6,906 bases of DNA from Lentisphaeria bacterium UBA1784 (GCA_002315455.1 DCGG01000117.1:1-6906); one strand, 5' to 3'. Positions 1 through 6,679 are shown, numbered from the stretch's first letter. Notes: generated by a model not told the origin, from the sequence alone. A program made the numbers and translations.

Positions 1-1
1 C

Positions 2-529
2 TACTCCAAACTGCTGACGGACCCCGGGCTCTCCGCCGAGGATCGGAGTTTTCTCAAGGAAAAACTCCAGCGGGCGAAGGATTTCCTGAAGGCGCTGGAG
101 GAACGGGGCGACACCCTCCTCAAACTGGGAGATTTCATCGCCCGGGAGCAGGCGGAGTTCATGCGCAAAGGTCCGGAGGCCCTCCGGCCCATGACCATGA
201 AGCAGGCCGGAAAAGATCTGGGGGTCCACGAGACCACCATCAGCCGGGCGGCGGCGGAGAAATACGCCGTCACACCGCAGGGGGTGTTCCCGCTCAGATA
301 CTTCTTCTCCTCAGGTTACGCCTCGGGGGAGAACGGGGAACTCTCCAACCGGGCCGTCATGGAGAAACTCCGGGAACTGGTGGCGGAAGAAGACACCCTG
401 CATCCGCTTTCCGATGAAAAACTCTCCTCCCTGCTGAACAGGGAGGGGCTGAAGATCGCCCGCCGCACCGTGGCCAAGTACCGGGATCTCCTGCACATTC
501 CAGCCGCAAGCGCCCGGAAACGCCGCTGA
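2..529 (+). CDS. rpoN: RNA polymerase sigma-54 factor, C-terminal part (5' end outside window)
   Basis: Only the last 175 residues are in the window; the frame is open from base 2 to a TGA at 527-529. Sigma-54 directs core RNA polymerase to -24/-12 promoters and needs an AAA+ activator to open DNA. The fragment begins in the core-binding region. A segment at residues 35-62 (RGDTLLKLGDFIAREQ, then FMRKGPEALRPM) follows the family pattern. The helix-turn-helix is at about residues 65-85, with GVHETTISRA inside it. Next comes the conserved YFFSSGY at 100-106. The RpoN box ARRTVAKYR lies at 153-161 and is intact except that the usual following Glu is Asp. The protein ends 14 residues after the box, a normal C-terminus, so the gene is complete at this end. 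It converges on the oxidoreductase gene with only two bases between the stops. Family identification is secure from the box alone; the missing N-terminus cannot be judged. Confidence 0.97.
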   Translation, partial: YSKLLTDPGLSAEDRSFLKEKLQRAKDFLKALEERGDTLLKLGDFIAREQAEFMRKGPEALRPMTMKQAGKDLGVHETTISRAAAEKYAVTPQGVFPLRYFFSSGYASGENGELSNRAVMEKLRELVAEEDTLHPLSDEKLSSLLNREGLKIARRTVAKYRDLLHIPAASARKRR

Positions 530-531
530 CG

Positions 532-2733
532 CTACCGGAGAACCCGGAGATTGTAGATCCGGGCGGAGGCATCTCCGTTGCTCGCAAGAGCCGTGATCCG
601 GATTGCATCCACGGGGATCTGCGGCAGAACGTGACGGCGGCGACGGCGGTAGTTTCCCCTGACCTCCTCCACGAGGACCCATGCCCCCCCGGAACGACAC
701 TCCACCCGGTAATCCCGGAGGCACACCGGAGCCGCTCCCACCGGCCGCTTCTTGTCCAGATCCGTATCGAATATCACCTCCGCGGCGGAGAACTTCCCCG
801 GCGTCCGGCAGAACCCGGTGAGCGTCTGGGGAAACCCCTGCGCCGGATCGGAGATCCAGCAGTTGGAGGTCAGCCCCGGGCGGGGGATGGTGGCGAAAAC
901 GTTGTCCGCAGCAAAGACCTTCTGGGGCGGAAACACCTCGAAGCAGAAGTTTTGCCGGAAGAAGTAGTTGCTGTCAGGTTTGCAATAGACGCCGGGCAGA
1001 TGCCGTTCCTCGGTGAGGACGGAGACCTGCTCCGCCTGCTCCAGCAGAAAGAAGCAGCTCGGACCTTTCACCTCCGCCCGAAACGCGAACTCTCCCGCAA
1101 TCTTCTCCCCGGCGGGCAGAGTGCAGACGGCGGTCGCGATCTCCCTCCCCCGAAATTCTCCGGGGATGCCGCTCGCGGTCTCGTACAGAAAGCCCTTCAC
1201 CTGCACCGGCCTGCCGGAGCGGTTGGCAAACAACACCGTGATCCGCTCCAGCCGTCCCGGCTGAACCGGAAACATCTGCCCCCGGCGCCGGTCCTCCGGC
1301 GGGGTGTCCGTGGGATCGTAGATGGCCGGGTCCCGATCCACCGGGACCAGCGGAAGTTCACCGTCTGGGGCGTCCAGTTTGAGAGACATCTCGCTGGAGG
1401 CTTCCGCGCGGTCGATCTCGCCGTTCTCCATGAGAGGCATCCACGGCAGGATGTCGTCGCCGCGGTACAGCCCCGCCAGCAGTTCCGGGAAATGCTCCCG
1501 TCCGACGCGCCGAGGCGGAATCCCGTACTCTTTGCAGAGCTTCGCCGCCACGCCAACGGCCTGCGCACAGAGGGCGCAGGTGGCCATGACCCGGGAGGAA
1601 CCCAGCGCCACGTGTGTGACGCTGATGTTGCGTCCTGCCATGAAGAGGTTGGGCACGTTCCGGGAGTAGAGACAGCGGTAAGGGATGGGATACGCCCCCG
1701 GGAAAAGGAAAGGAGGCGTAGTTCCGGGATGCCCCTTGCCGAAAACGCCCTCCGGCGGATGGATGTCGACGGGCCAGCCTCCGTAGGCAACCGCATCGGG
1801 GAAATCCGGATGGTCCATCAGATCGTTCTGGGAGAGGACGTAGTCGCCCAGCAGCCGCCGCGACTCCCGCTTGGCCGGGATGCTGGAGACCCACGTGATG
1901 GCGTAGTTCTCCGCGCCGTGATCGCCGCCGTTCTTGACGTGGTCCCACATGCCGAAGAGAATGGAGAGCAGTTTCCGGTAGATGGTTTCGTTATCGTGAA
2001 TGGTATCCTGCTCGCCGCCGTATTCCAGCCACCAGTAGCCCTTTCTCGGATTGCCGTGCATCCGGTAGGGGAGATCGTCGTCGGAGGTGATCTTGTAAGC
2101 CCAGTCCGGTGGCTCGAAATGGACGGGATGCCCCATATCCTCCGCCCGGAAGCCGATGCTGGAGCCCATGGTCTTGGAGTCCGCCTTTTCCGGCGCGATG
2201 GATTCGCCGAATTCGCTCCGCGCCTCCCGGCCCATGCGGAACTCCGCTCCGGCGCTGTACCCTACGAAGGAATCCCCGGAACAGTCTGCGAAGAGCGGCG
2301 CCCGGAAAACGTGTTCCGTTTCGCTGCAGAGGGTGCGGCCCTTGACGGAAGCGATGCGGTCGCCCTTCATCTCCACGGAGAACACCTCGGTATTCAGATA
2401 GAGGTCAAGGTCCGGTTCCTGATCCACGAACTCCCGCATCACAAGGCTCCAGTGCTGCTGCCAGCCGTTGGCGGAGCGGAAGAAGGCGACCCGGCGCATC
2501 TCCTCCACGATACCGGTCTCCATGGCGCCCCGGTTCCGGTACTCCGGCGCGCCGTTGATGCAGGAGCCGTCGCTGTTCTGGGAACACTCCGCGCCGGAGG
2601 GTCCGCCCAGAGCCGGACGGTTCTCCACCAAAGCGGTCTTCAGTCCCTCCCGGGCGGCGGCGATGGCGGCGACGGTCCCGGCCACGCCTCCTCCGACTAC
2701 CACGAAATCGTATTCATGTTCCAGCGTTCTCAT
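532..2733 (-). CDS. FAD-dependent oxidoreductase (FAD_oxidored type) with C-terminal discoidin-like domain, 733 aa
   Basis: Probable flavoprotein of unknown substrate. Residues 10-38 form a Rossmann dinucleotide-binding fold (VVVGGGVAG, acidic Glu37 ending the second strand), followed by GG-P-S-GAECSQN at 43-53. A second FAD-contact segment is NLFMAGRNIS through the Ala-rich helix at 362-397. The catalytic part spans about 1-460. Residues 487-600 look like a beta-rich linker domain. Residues 600-733 resemble an F5/8 type C (discoidin) beta-sandwich: DNVFATIPRPG, CWISDP, VIFDTDLDK, GAWVLVEEVRGNYRR and a terminal IRITALASNGDASARIYNLRV. No signal peptide or membrane segment is visible, so the protein should be cytoplasmic. 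I chose the ATG at 2733 because AAGGGGA sits just upstream and the FAD fold starts at once; an ATG at 2796 would lie upstream of the promoter -10. It has its own promoter and so appears to be transcribed separately from the ybeY operon. The flavoprotein class is sure; the reaction is not. Confidence 0.92.
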   Translation of the reverse strand: MRTLEHEYDFVVVGGGVAGTVAAIAAAREGLKTALVENRPALGGPSGAECSQNSDGSCINGAPEYRNRGAMETGIVEEMRRVAFFRSANGWQQHWSLVMREFVDQEPDLDLYLNTEVFSVEMKGDRIASVKGRTLCSETEHVFRAPLFADCSGDSFVGYSAGAEFRMGREARSEFGESIAPEKADSKTMGSSIGFRAEDMGHPVHFEPPDWAYKITSDDDLPYRMHGNPRKGYWWLEYGGEQDTIHDNETIYRKLLSILFGMWDHVKNGGDHGAENYAITWVSSIPAKRESRRLLGDYVLSQNDLMDHPDFPDAVAYGGWPVDIHPPEGVFGKGHPGTTPPFLFPGAYPIPYRCLYSRNVPNLFMAGRNISVTHVALGSSRVMATCALCAQAVGVAAKLCKEYGIPPRRVGREHFPELLAGLYRGDDILPWMPLMENGEIDRAEASSEMSLKLDAPDGELPLVPVDRDPAIYDPTDTPPEDRRRGQMFPVQPGRLERITVLFANRSGRPVQVKGFLYETASGIPGEFRGREIATAVCTLPAGEKIAGEFAFRAEVKGPSCFFLLEQAEQVSVLTEERHLPGVYCKPDSNYFFRQNFCFEVFPPQKVFAADNVFATIPRPGLTSNCWISDPAQGFPQTLTGFCRTPGKFSAAEVIFDTDLDKKRPVGAAPVCLRDYRVECRSGGAWVLVEEVRGNYRRRRRHVLPQIPVDAIRITALASNGDASARIYNLRVLR

Positions 2734-2736
2734 CCA

Positions 2737-2744
2737 TTCCCCTT
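2737..2744 (-). promoter_or_regulatory. Ribosome binding site deciding the start of the FAD oxidoreductase
   Basis: On the - strand the sequence GGAAAGGGGAATGG precedes the ATG at 2733. The AAGGGGA core has a spacer of about five bases. No comparable purine-rich site precedes the in-frame ATG at 2796, so this site fixes the 733-residue start. Confidence 0.7.
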
Positions 2745-2766
2745 TCCGAAAAACAAGGATATTCGT

Positions 2767-2774
2767 TGACGTCA
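2767..2774. repeat. Palindrome TGACGTCA in the leader of the FAD oxidoreductase
   Basis: A perfect 8-base palindrome a few bases downstream of the expected transcription start. It has the same TGAC and GTCA half-sites as the palindrome over the -35 box, here without a spacer. The two centres are about 38 bases apart. Together they could form a two-site operator, but an 8-base palindrome alone is weak evidence. Confidence 0.3.
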
Positions 2775-2786
2775 GGTTCACGCGAT

Positions 2787-2815
2787 AAGATACCACACAT
2801 CTCTGACAATGTCAA
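2787..2815 (-). promoter_or_regulatory. Sigma-70 type promoter for the FAD oxidoreductase gene
   Basis: Read on the - strand, a perfect -35 hexamer TTGACA (2815-2810) is followed by a 17-base spacer and the -10 hexamer TATCTT (2792-2787, four of six consensus bases). TGG stands directly before the -10, giving an extended -10 (TGn). Transcription should start near 2780, leaving a 5' untranslated leader of roughly 45-50 bases before the ATG at 2733. It lies in the only sizeable intergenic gap of the window and points at the oxidoreductase, so the placement makes biological sense. It also excludes the longer reading of the oxidoreductase that would begin at 2796. Confidence 0.75.
2804..2814. repeat. 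Palindrome TGACA-n-TGTCA overlapping the -35 box, possible operator
   Basis: A perfect inverted repeat with 5-base arms and a one-base centre. It covers five of the six bases of the -35 hexamer and runs into the spacer of the oxidoreductase promoter. A dimeric repressor bound here would block polymerase. No regulator gene lies beside it, and part of the symmetry is forced by the TTGACA hexamer, so the operator role is inference. Confidence 0.35.
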
Positions 2816-2859
2816 GATTTTTATCCGCTTTCGCAGAAACATCCCTGGCAGAATTTCTG

Positions 2860-2889
2860 AAAAAAGCGCCGGACGTACGCAGAAGTCCG
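2860..2889 (-). terminator. Possible weak intrinsic terminator after ybeY
   Basis: Just past the ybeY stop, the - strand reads CGGAC, ten loop bases, GTCCG, then GCGC and a run of six T (2865-2860). The right-hand GCGC can also pair with a GCGC overlapping the ybeY stop, leaving a seven-base bulge. Position and T-run are right for ending the lysM-phoH-pgpH-ybeY transcript. The stem is short and the loop long, so termination may be partial and some transcripts could continue into the oxidoreductase gene. Confidence 0.4.
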
Positions 2890-2893
2890 CCAG

Positions 2894-3376
2894 TCAGCGC
2901 TCCGGGAAAAGGCGGTTCAGGTCGAACTCCCGGACCAGCACCGACATCACCTCATGCTCCCGGCGGCGCATCCGGCGGCGGGGTTTCGGGGAGAGATCGT
3001 CCTCGCCCGAGGCATGAAGCATACCGTGGACCACGTAGAGAGCCGTCTCATAGGCGTATCCGGTGCCGCGCTTCGCCCCTTCGCGGACGGCGGCATCGGG
3101 ATTGACGATCAATTCCAGCGCCACGTCTCCCTCGAACCAGCCGTCCGGCTCGTCAAAATAACTCATGGTGATGACGTCCGTGGTACCTTCGTGTCCCACA
3201 ATCTCCCGGTTGAGCCGGGTCATTTCCCGGTCCCCGACGAAGTCCAGATCGAGCATCCAGCTGCGGTCGCAGGGAAGCCCGGCCAATTCCGCCGCTCTGC
3301 GGCAGAAGGCGGAGAAGCCTTCCCTCGCGGCGGCAGGATGCCGGGGATTGCGCCAGCGGCGATAGACTTTATCCAT
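2894..3376 (-). CDS. ybeY: Endoribonuclease YbeY, 160 aa
   Basis: YbeY is a small metal-dependent endoribonuclease acting in 16S rRNA 3' end maturation and ribosome quality control. Length is normal for the family. Visible motifs are LNREIVGHEGTTDVIT at 55-70 (family form LNRxxRxxDxxTDVLSF), EGDVALEL at 82-89 and the metal site HGMLHASGEDD at 117-127. His117 and His121 match the first two metal ligands, but the third position, usually His in HGxLHLxGYDH, is Asp127. From memory, Bacteroidota YbeY also carries Asp there (HGxLHLCGYKD), so this is probably a working variant rather than decay. The ATG at 3376 overlaps the end of the upstream 7TM-HD gene by eight bases (ATGGATAA), and a purine-rich AGAGG/GGAAAAG stretch precedes it, so translation is probably coupled. 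It is the last gene of the operon. The basic stretch PKPRRRMRRRE at 130-140 follows the metal site. Confidence 0.93.
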   Translation of the reverse strand: MDKVYRRWRNPRHPAAAREGFSAFCRRAAELAGLPCDRSWMLDLDFVGDREMTRLNREIVGHEGTTDVITMSYFDEPDGWFEGDVALELIVNPDAAVREGAKRGTGYAYETALYVVHGMLHASGEDDLSPKPRRRMRRREHEVMSVLVREFDLNRLFPER

Positions 3377-5651
3377 TTTTGCGCTTTTCCTCTTCCGGAT
3401 AGGCGACCCGGCTGTGGTGAAGTCCCACCAGCGTGGAGACGAAACTCTCCCGGATCCGACCCAGTTCCGAGAGGGTCAGGTCGGAACGCATCAACTGTCC
3501 GCCCAGGAGGCGCTGGACAAAGATGTTGGTCACCACCTCCCGGATCTTTTCTGGGGAAGGACTTTCCAGCGAACGGCAGGCGGCTTCGCAGGGGTCCGCT
3601 AAACTGAGAATCGTCAGTTCCTTGGACTTGGGTGGTTCGCCCTGATAGCGGAACTGGTTCTCCCGGACCGGTGCGGAATCCCCACCCTTCTCCTGCGCTT
3701 CCACCGCCTTGGCATAGAAGGAACGGATCAGATCGTTGCCGTGGTGAGTGGCGATCCCCTCGCGGATCAGCCGGCCCAGGCGGTACTTCCTGGCCAGTTC
3801 CAGCCCCTCCTTCACGTGATCCCGAATGATCATGCTGCTGAACTGCGGCGTGTGCTTGGCGTGGAGTTCTCCGCTCTTGGGGTTATTCTCCGTGAAATAG
3901 GGCGCCCGGATCAGTTTTCCCACGTCGTGAAAGAGCGCGGCGGCCTTCACCCGCAGGGGGTTCACGCCGATCTCCCGGGCGGCATCCTCCGCCAGCGTGG
4001 CCACGGTGAGGGAGTGGTACATGGTGCCGTTGGCCTCCCGCTTCAACCGTTCCAGAAGGGGATGGCTGGTACTGCAAAGCACCATCAGAGACATATTGGT
4101 GTTCACGTTGAAAATCAACTCGAACGCGAACGTCAGCAGCAACGCCAGCACCGACACGCAGAAACTGTTCATGACGGCCATGGCCACCATGTGGATCAAA
4201 GTCTCCCGCTTCAGCAGTTCAGGCTCGACGAAAATGAACACGCTCACGAGGACCGTTGCGATCAATACCGCAGAAAAACACCGGAAGAAATACGCCCGGT
4301 AATTGGAGACTCCGGTGATGATCAGCGACACCGCCGTGGTGATGGAGAACCAGCGGATCGCCAGCTCGAAAGAGCGGGTCGGCATGATCATCATGGCGGT
4401 GATGGAGCAGACCAGCGCCGAGGAAAAAAGCGCGAACCGCACCCCCACCAGCACCGTCAGCAGAGCGGCGCAGAGAGCCACCGGAACCGCGGAGAACAGA
4501 CATTGATATTCCAGCGTCCGGCTCCATTCACGCCCCTGCAGAAAGAGCTGAATGCTTCCGTAGTTCGTCAGCAAAGCGATGATGATGACGCACCCGGTGA
4601 CGAAGGCCTTTCGGCCGTCCCGCTGATCCGGCGGCGTGAACCGGAAGAGGAAGAAGAGCATGGCAAGAAGCAGGACCACACTCCACGCCAGTTGGGCGCA
4701 GAATTCGTTCAGGCTGAGGTTTCCCTGCTTCTGCAGAGCCTCTTCTTCGGCCTTGAACATGGCCCGCGTGGAATCAGTGTAGGGGTCGCCCTTGTGAATC
4801 ATGATCTGGTTTCGCGCAACGTGGATGATTTCCGGCTCCACTTCCTGTTCCGCATTTTCTGCGGCGGCCTTGGTGATCTCCTCGTCCAGCTCCAGATTTC
4901 CCTCGGGTCCGATGAGGGCGAGCAGGACCTTCCGGAGTTCATCATCGGACCAGCCGGAGGGCCCGAAAAGATCAATATCCAGCATTTGCGCCAGGACTTC
5001 GGGGTCCGGGATCATTCCAATTTCCCGCTCCTGCAAATAGCGGCCTTCGCTATCGATGATGCGCACCGGCTTGGTGGAACCCCGGTCCGCCTTCTGCGCT
5101 TTGGCGAGCACTCCCCGCAGGGAGATCTTATGGATCGTCTGCAGAAAGCGGGAATAGTTCCTCCCGGGATCCGCCAGCGCCACCCGAAGTCCGGGGGAGA
5201 TCAGTGCGGCCTGCTGTCCGGCAACGCTCTCCATGTCGGGAGAACGGCCCTGACGGACCGCATTGATGAAATCGACCAGAGCCCGCTCCATCTCCTGACT
5301 GCGCTGTGGGATGATGCGGAAGAATTCAGGGGATTCGCTGCGGGCCGCCGCCATTCTCCGGGCCGTCTCCTCCGGATCGGAATAGTCGAAAGAGGTCTTG
5401 GCATACACCGTGAGAGGCGCATTCTGCCCGATGAGCCAGTCAAAGTGCCGTTTCTGCTGGCCGGAGGACACGGTGAGCAACGTGATGGAGACCACCCACA
5501 CCAGCACCATGATGAAGACCACCGGCACCTTGGAGCGTTCCAGCGTCCCTGTGACGGTTTCCAGATCGATCACCGGCTGGGGATTGAGTTGTCCGCGGTG
5601 GACGGCGATGCGGCGGGCAATCCACCGTTTCAGGTTTTCCGTAAAACTCAT
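3369..5651 (-). CDS. pgpH: PgpH-type 7TM-HD family membrane phosphohydrolase (putative cyclic di-AMP phosphodiesterase), 760 aa
   Basis: Full-length member of the 7TMR-HDED / 7TM / HD family. Order: a cytoplasmic N-terminus with one membrane helix at about 41-63; an extracytoplasmic region at 64-318 fitting the 7TMR-HDED sensor; seven hydrophobic helices at about 319-338, 348-371, 384-403, 405-424, 428-448, 456-476 and 485-513; then a cytoplasmic HD domain at 530-750. Metal-ligand candidates are His546 (YHSLTVA), His575-Asp576 (FHDVGK), His612 (RDHVKEG), His636-His637 (ATHHGND) and Asp686 (LADPCEA), so the site looks intact. Homologues in Listeria hydrolyse cyclic di-AMP to pApA; that substrate is inferred here. 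The ATG at 5651 has AAGGA seven bases upstream and overlaps the phoH stop as ATGA; an in-frame ATG at 5858 would read through phoH and lacks family sequence. Its end overlaps ybeY by eight bases. The cluster order phoH-pgpH-ybeY is the classic one. Confidence 0.94.
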   Translation of the reverse strand: MSFTENLKRWIARRIAVHRGQLNPQPVIDLETVTGTLERSKVPVVFIMVLVWVVSITLLTVSSGQQKRHFDWLIGQNAPLTVYAKTSFDYSDPEETARRMAAARSESPEFFRIIPQRSQEMERALVDFINAVRQGRSPDMESVAGQQAALISPGLRVALADPGRNYSRFLQTIHKISLRGVLAKAQKADRGSTKPVRIIDSEGRYLQEREIGMIPDPEVLAQMLDIDLFGPSGWSDDELRKVLLALIGPEGNLELDEEITKAAAENAEQEVEPEIIHVARNQIMIHKGDPYTDSTRAMFKAEEEALQKQGNLSLNEFCAQLAWSVVLLLAMLFFLFRFTPPDQRDGRKAFVTGCVIIIALLTNYGSIQLFLQGREWSRTLEYQCLFSAVPVALCAALLTVLVGVRFALFSSALVCSITAMMIMPTRSFELAIRWFSITTAVSLIITGVSNYRAYFFRCFSAVLIATVLVSVFIFVEPELLKRETLIHMVAMAVMNSFCVSVLALLLTFAFELIFNVNTNMSLMVLCSTSHPLLERLKREANGTMYHSLTVATLAEDAAREIGVNPLRVKAAALFHDVGKLIRAPYFTENNPKSGELHAKHTPQFSSMIIRDHVKEGLELARKYRLGRLIREGIATHHGNDLIRSFYAKAVEAQEKGGDSAPVRENQFRYQGEPPKSKELTILSLADPCEAACRSLESPSPEKIREVVTNIFVQRLLGGQLMRSDLTLSELGRIRESFVSTLVGLHHSRVAYPEEEKRKNG

Positions 5652-6631
5652 TTTTGATTCCTTTCCGCAGAGGCGGCGATGGGTTCGGAGTACGCAGTGA
5701 TGATCTTCTCGAGGAGAGCATGGCGCACCACGTCGGAGATCCCGAAACGGACGATCCCGATCTCCGGGATTCCCCGAAGAGTCTCCAGCGCGTGCCGCAA
5801 CCCGGAGTGTTCCCCCGGTCCGAGATCGGATTGCGAGGGGTCTCCACTGATGACACACCGGGAACCGAATCCCATCCGGGTGAGAAACATCAGCATCTGA
5901 TCCACCGTGGTGTTCTGCGCTTCATCCAGGATGATGAATGCATTGTTCAGCGTGCGCCCCCGCATGAAGGCGAGAGGCGCAACTTCGATCATGCCCCGCT
6001 CCACCAGCGCGCGGGCTTCGTCGGGAGACATCATCTCGTAGAGGGCATCGTAAAGAGGCCGCAGATAGGGGGAGACCTTCTCCTCCAGACTGCCTGGCAG
6101 AAATCCCAGCCGTTCGCCGGACTCCCGGGCGGGACGGGTGAGAATGATCCGGGAGACCCGGTTTTCCAGAAATTCGGAGACCGCCATGGCCATGGCGAGA
6201 TAGGTCTTTCCGGTCCCGGCCGGCCCCACCCCGAAGACCACGTCCCGGGAACGCATGCTCGTCACGTATTCCAGTTGCTTCCGGGAACGGGGAACGATCT
6301 CCCCCCGCTTGCCGCCGATGTGGATGCGTCCGTTCCAGAGCTGTTCCAGATCGGTTCCTGCGCCTTCCCGGAAGTTGCGGCAGAGCAGTTCAAAGTCGGG
6401 GAGTTCCAGGGGGCGGCGGCGGAAACGGTAGAACTTGACCAGTCCGTTGAGCAAAGCCTCCGTCCGCTGGACGGCATCAGGTTCTCCGGCCAGTTCGATC
6501 CAGCCGTCCCTTGCGGAGACGCCCACGGAGAAGGTCTCCCGGATCAGGCGCAGAAGACGGACCTCGTCCGCCGTGCAAAGCGCATGGAGCGAGAGTCCGT
6601 CTTCGAAATAGTACCGGCCGCCTTCCGCCAT
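5648..6631 (-). CDS. phoH: PhoH family P-loop ATPase (YbeZ-like), 327 aa
   Basis: Cytoplasmic nucleotide-binding protein related to the C-terminal part of superfamily 1 helicases, and a functional partner of YbeY in RNA metabolism in several bacteria. The N-terminal 1-110 fits the small RNA-binding-like lead region of YbeZ proteins. Walker A is GPAGTGKT at 136-143. The family signature LTRPARESGERLGFLPG lies at 164-180, followed by EEKVSPYLRPLYDAL. Walker B is FIILDEAQN at 232-240, and the downstream motif is SGDPSQSDL at 262-270. The last differs slightly from the usual GDxTQxDLP (Ser for Thr, Gly for Pro). Length is typical. The ATG at 6631 has GGAG six bases upstream and directly abuts the TGA of a 15-codon ORF. 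The stop shares ATGA with the next gene, so it is coupled to the 7TM-HD gene. The product may be called YbeZ; I use phoH as the cluster name. Confidence 0.95.
   Translation of the reverse strand: MAEGGRYYFEDGLSLHALCTADEVRLLRLIRETFSVGVSARDGWIELAGEPDAVQRTEALLNGLVKFYRFRRRPLELPDFELLCRNFREGAGTDLEQLWNGRIHIGGKRGEIVPRSRKQLEYVTSMRSRDVVFGVGPAGTGKTYLAMAMAVSEFLENRVSRIILTRPARESGERLGFLPGSLEEKVSPYLRPLYDALYEMMSPDEARALVERGMIEVAPLAFMRGRTLNNAFIILDEAQNTTVDQMLMFLTRMGFGSRCVISGDPSQSDLGPGEHSGLRHALETLRGIPEIGIVRFGISDVVRHALLEKIITAYSEPIAASAERNQK
5658..5666 (-). promoter_or_regulatory. Ribosome binding site of the 7TM-HD gene, inside the 3' end of phoH
   Basis: The - strand reads GGAAAGGAATCAAAA before the ATG at 5651. 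The AAGGA core has about seven bases of spacing. It lies within the last codons of phoH and fixes the start at 5651, together with the ATGA stop/start overlap. Confidence 0.7.
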
Positions 6632-6679
6632 TCAGCACTCCGGAAGGATGACCTTCTGCATGAAACGCGTTATCTTCAT
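6632..6679 (-). CDS. Candidate 15-residue ORF between the LysM gene and phoH
   Basis: Reads MKITRFMQKVILPEC. Its ATG overlaps the LysM stop (TGATG) and its TGA is immediately followed by the phoH ATG (TGAATG). The ORF exactly fills the gap and is in the phoH frame. No good Shine-Dalgarno precedes it, so expression would depend on reinitiation after lysM. The phoH ribosome binding site GGAG lies in its codons 13-14, so ribosomes crossing it would cover that site and then be placed on the phoH start. Translation is unproven and an ORF this short can arise by chance. Confidence 0.35.
   Translation of the reverse strand: MKITRFMQKVILPEC
6638..6641 (-). promoter_or_regulatory. Ribosome binding site of phoH
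   Basis: The - strand GGAG lies six bases before the phoH ATG at 6631, inside the end of the 15-codon ORF. Spacing is good but the match is short. Confidence 0.5.

Noticed and set aside
631..2769. Open frame of 712 codons on the + strand opposite the oxidoreductase
   Set aside because: Its translation is rich in Arg, Pro, His and Gly with no recognisable motif. It mirrors a clear flavoprotein on the other strand; long antisense frames are expected at this GC content.
2734..2796. Upstream start for the oxidoreductase at 2796 (21 extra residues)
   Set aside because: That ATG lies upstream of the -10 box and of the predicted transcript start, and lacks a ribosome binding site; the ATG at 2733 has a good one.
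2879..2892. Sigma-54 -24/-12 promoter (TGGC...TGC on the - strand), attractive because rpoN is nearby
   Set aside because: GG and GC are separated by nine bases, not the ten required, and the site sits right at the ybeY stop far from any start.
2766..3105. Short + strand ORFs starting in the intergenic region (2766-3017 and 2809-3105)
   Set aside because: They run antisense into ybeY, have Arg/Ser-rich or Arg/Pro-rich composition and no recognisable domain.
3741..5657. Open frame of 638 codons on the + strand opposite the 7TM-HD gene
   Set aside because: Low-complexity His/Arg/Gln/Gly composition, no domain, and full antisense overlap with a secure gene.
5652..5858. Upstream start for the 7TM-HD gene at 5858
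   Set aside because: The 69 extra residues are phoH read in another frame and are Arg/Cys-rich; the ATG at 5651 has a ribosome binding site and the ATGA overlap.
6629..6679. Selenocysteine or stop readthrough joining the 15-codon ORF to phoH in frame
   Set aside because: The phoH ATG directly after the TGA has its own ribosome binding site and gives a normal family length; nothing needs an N-terminal extension.
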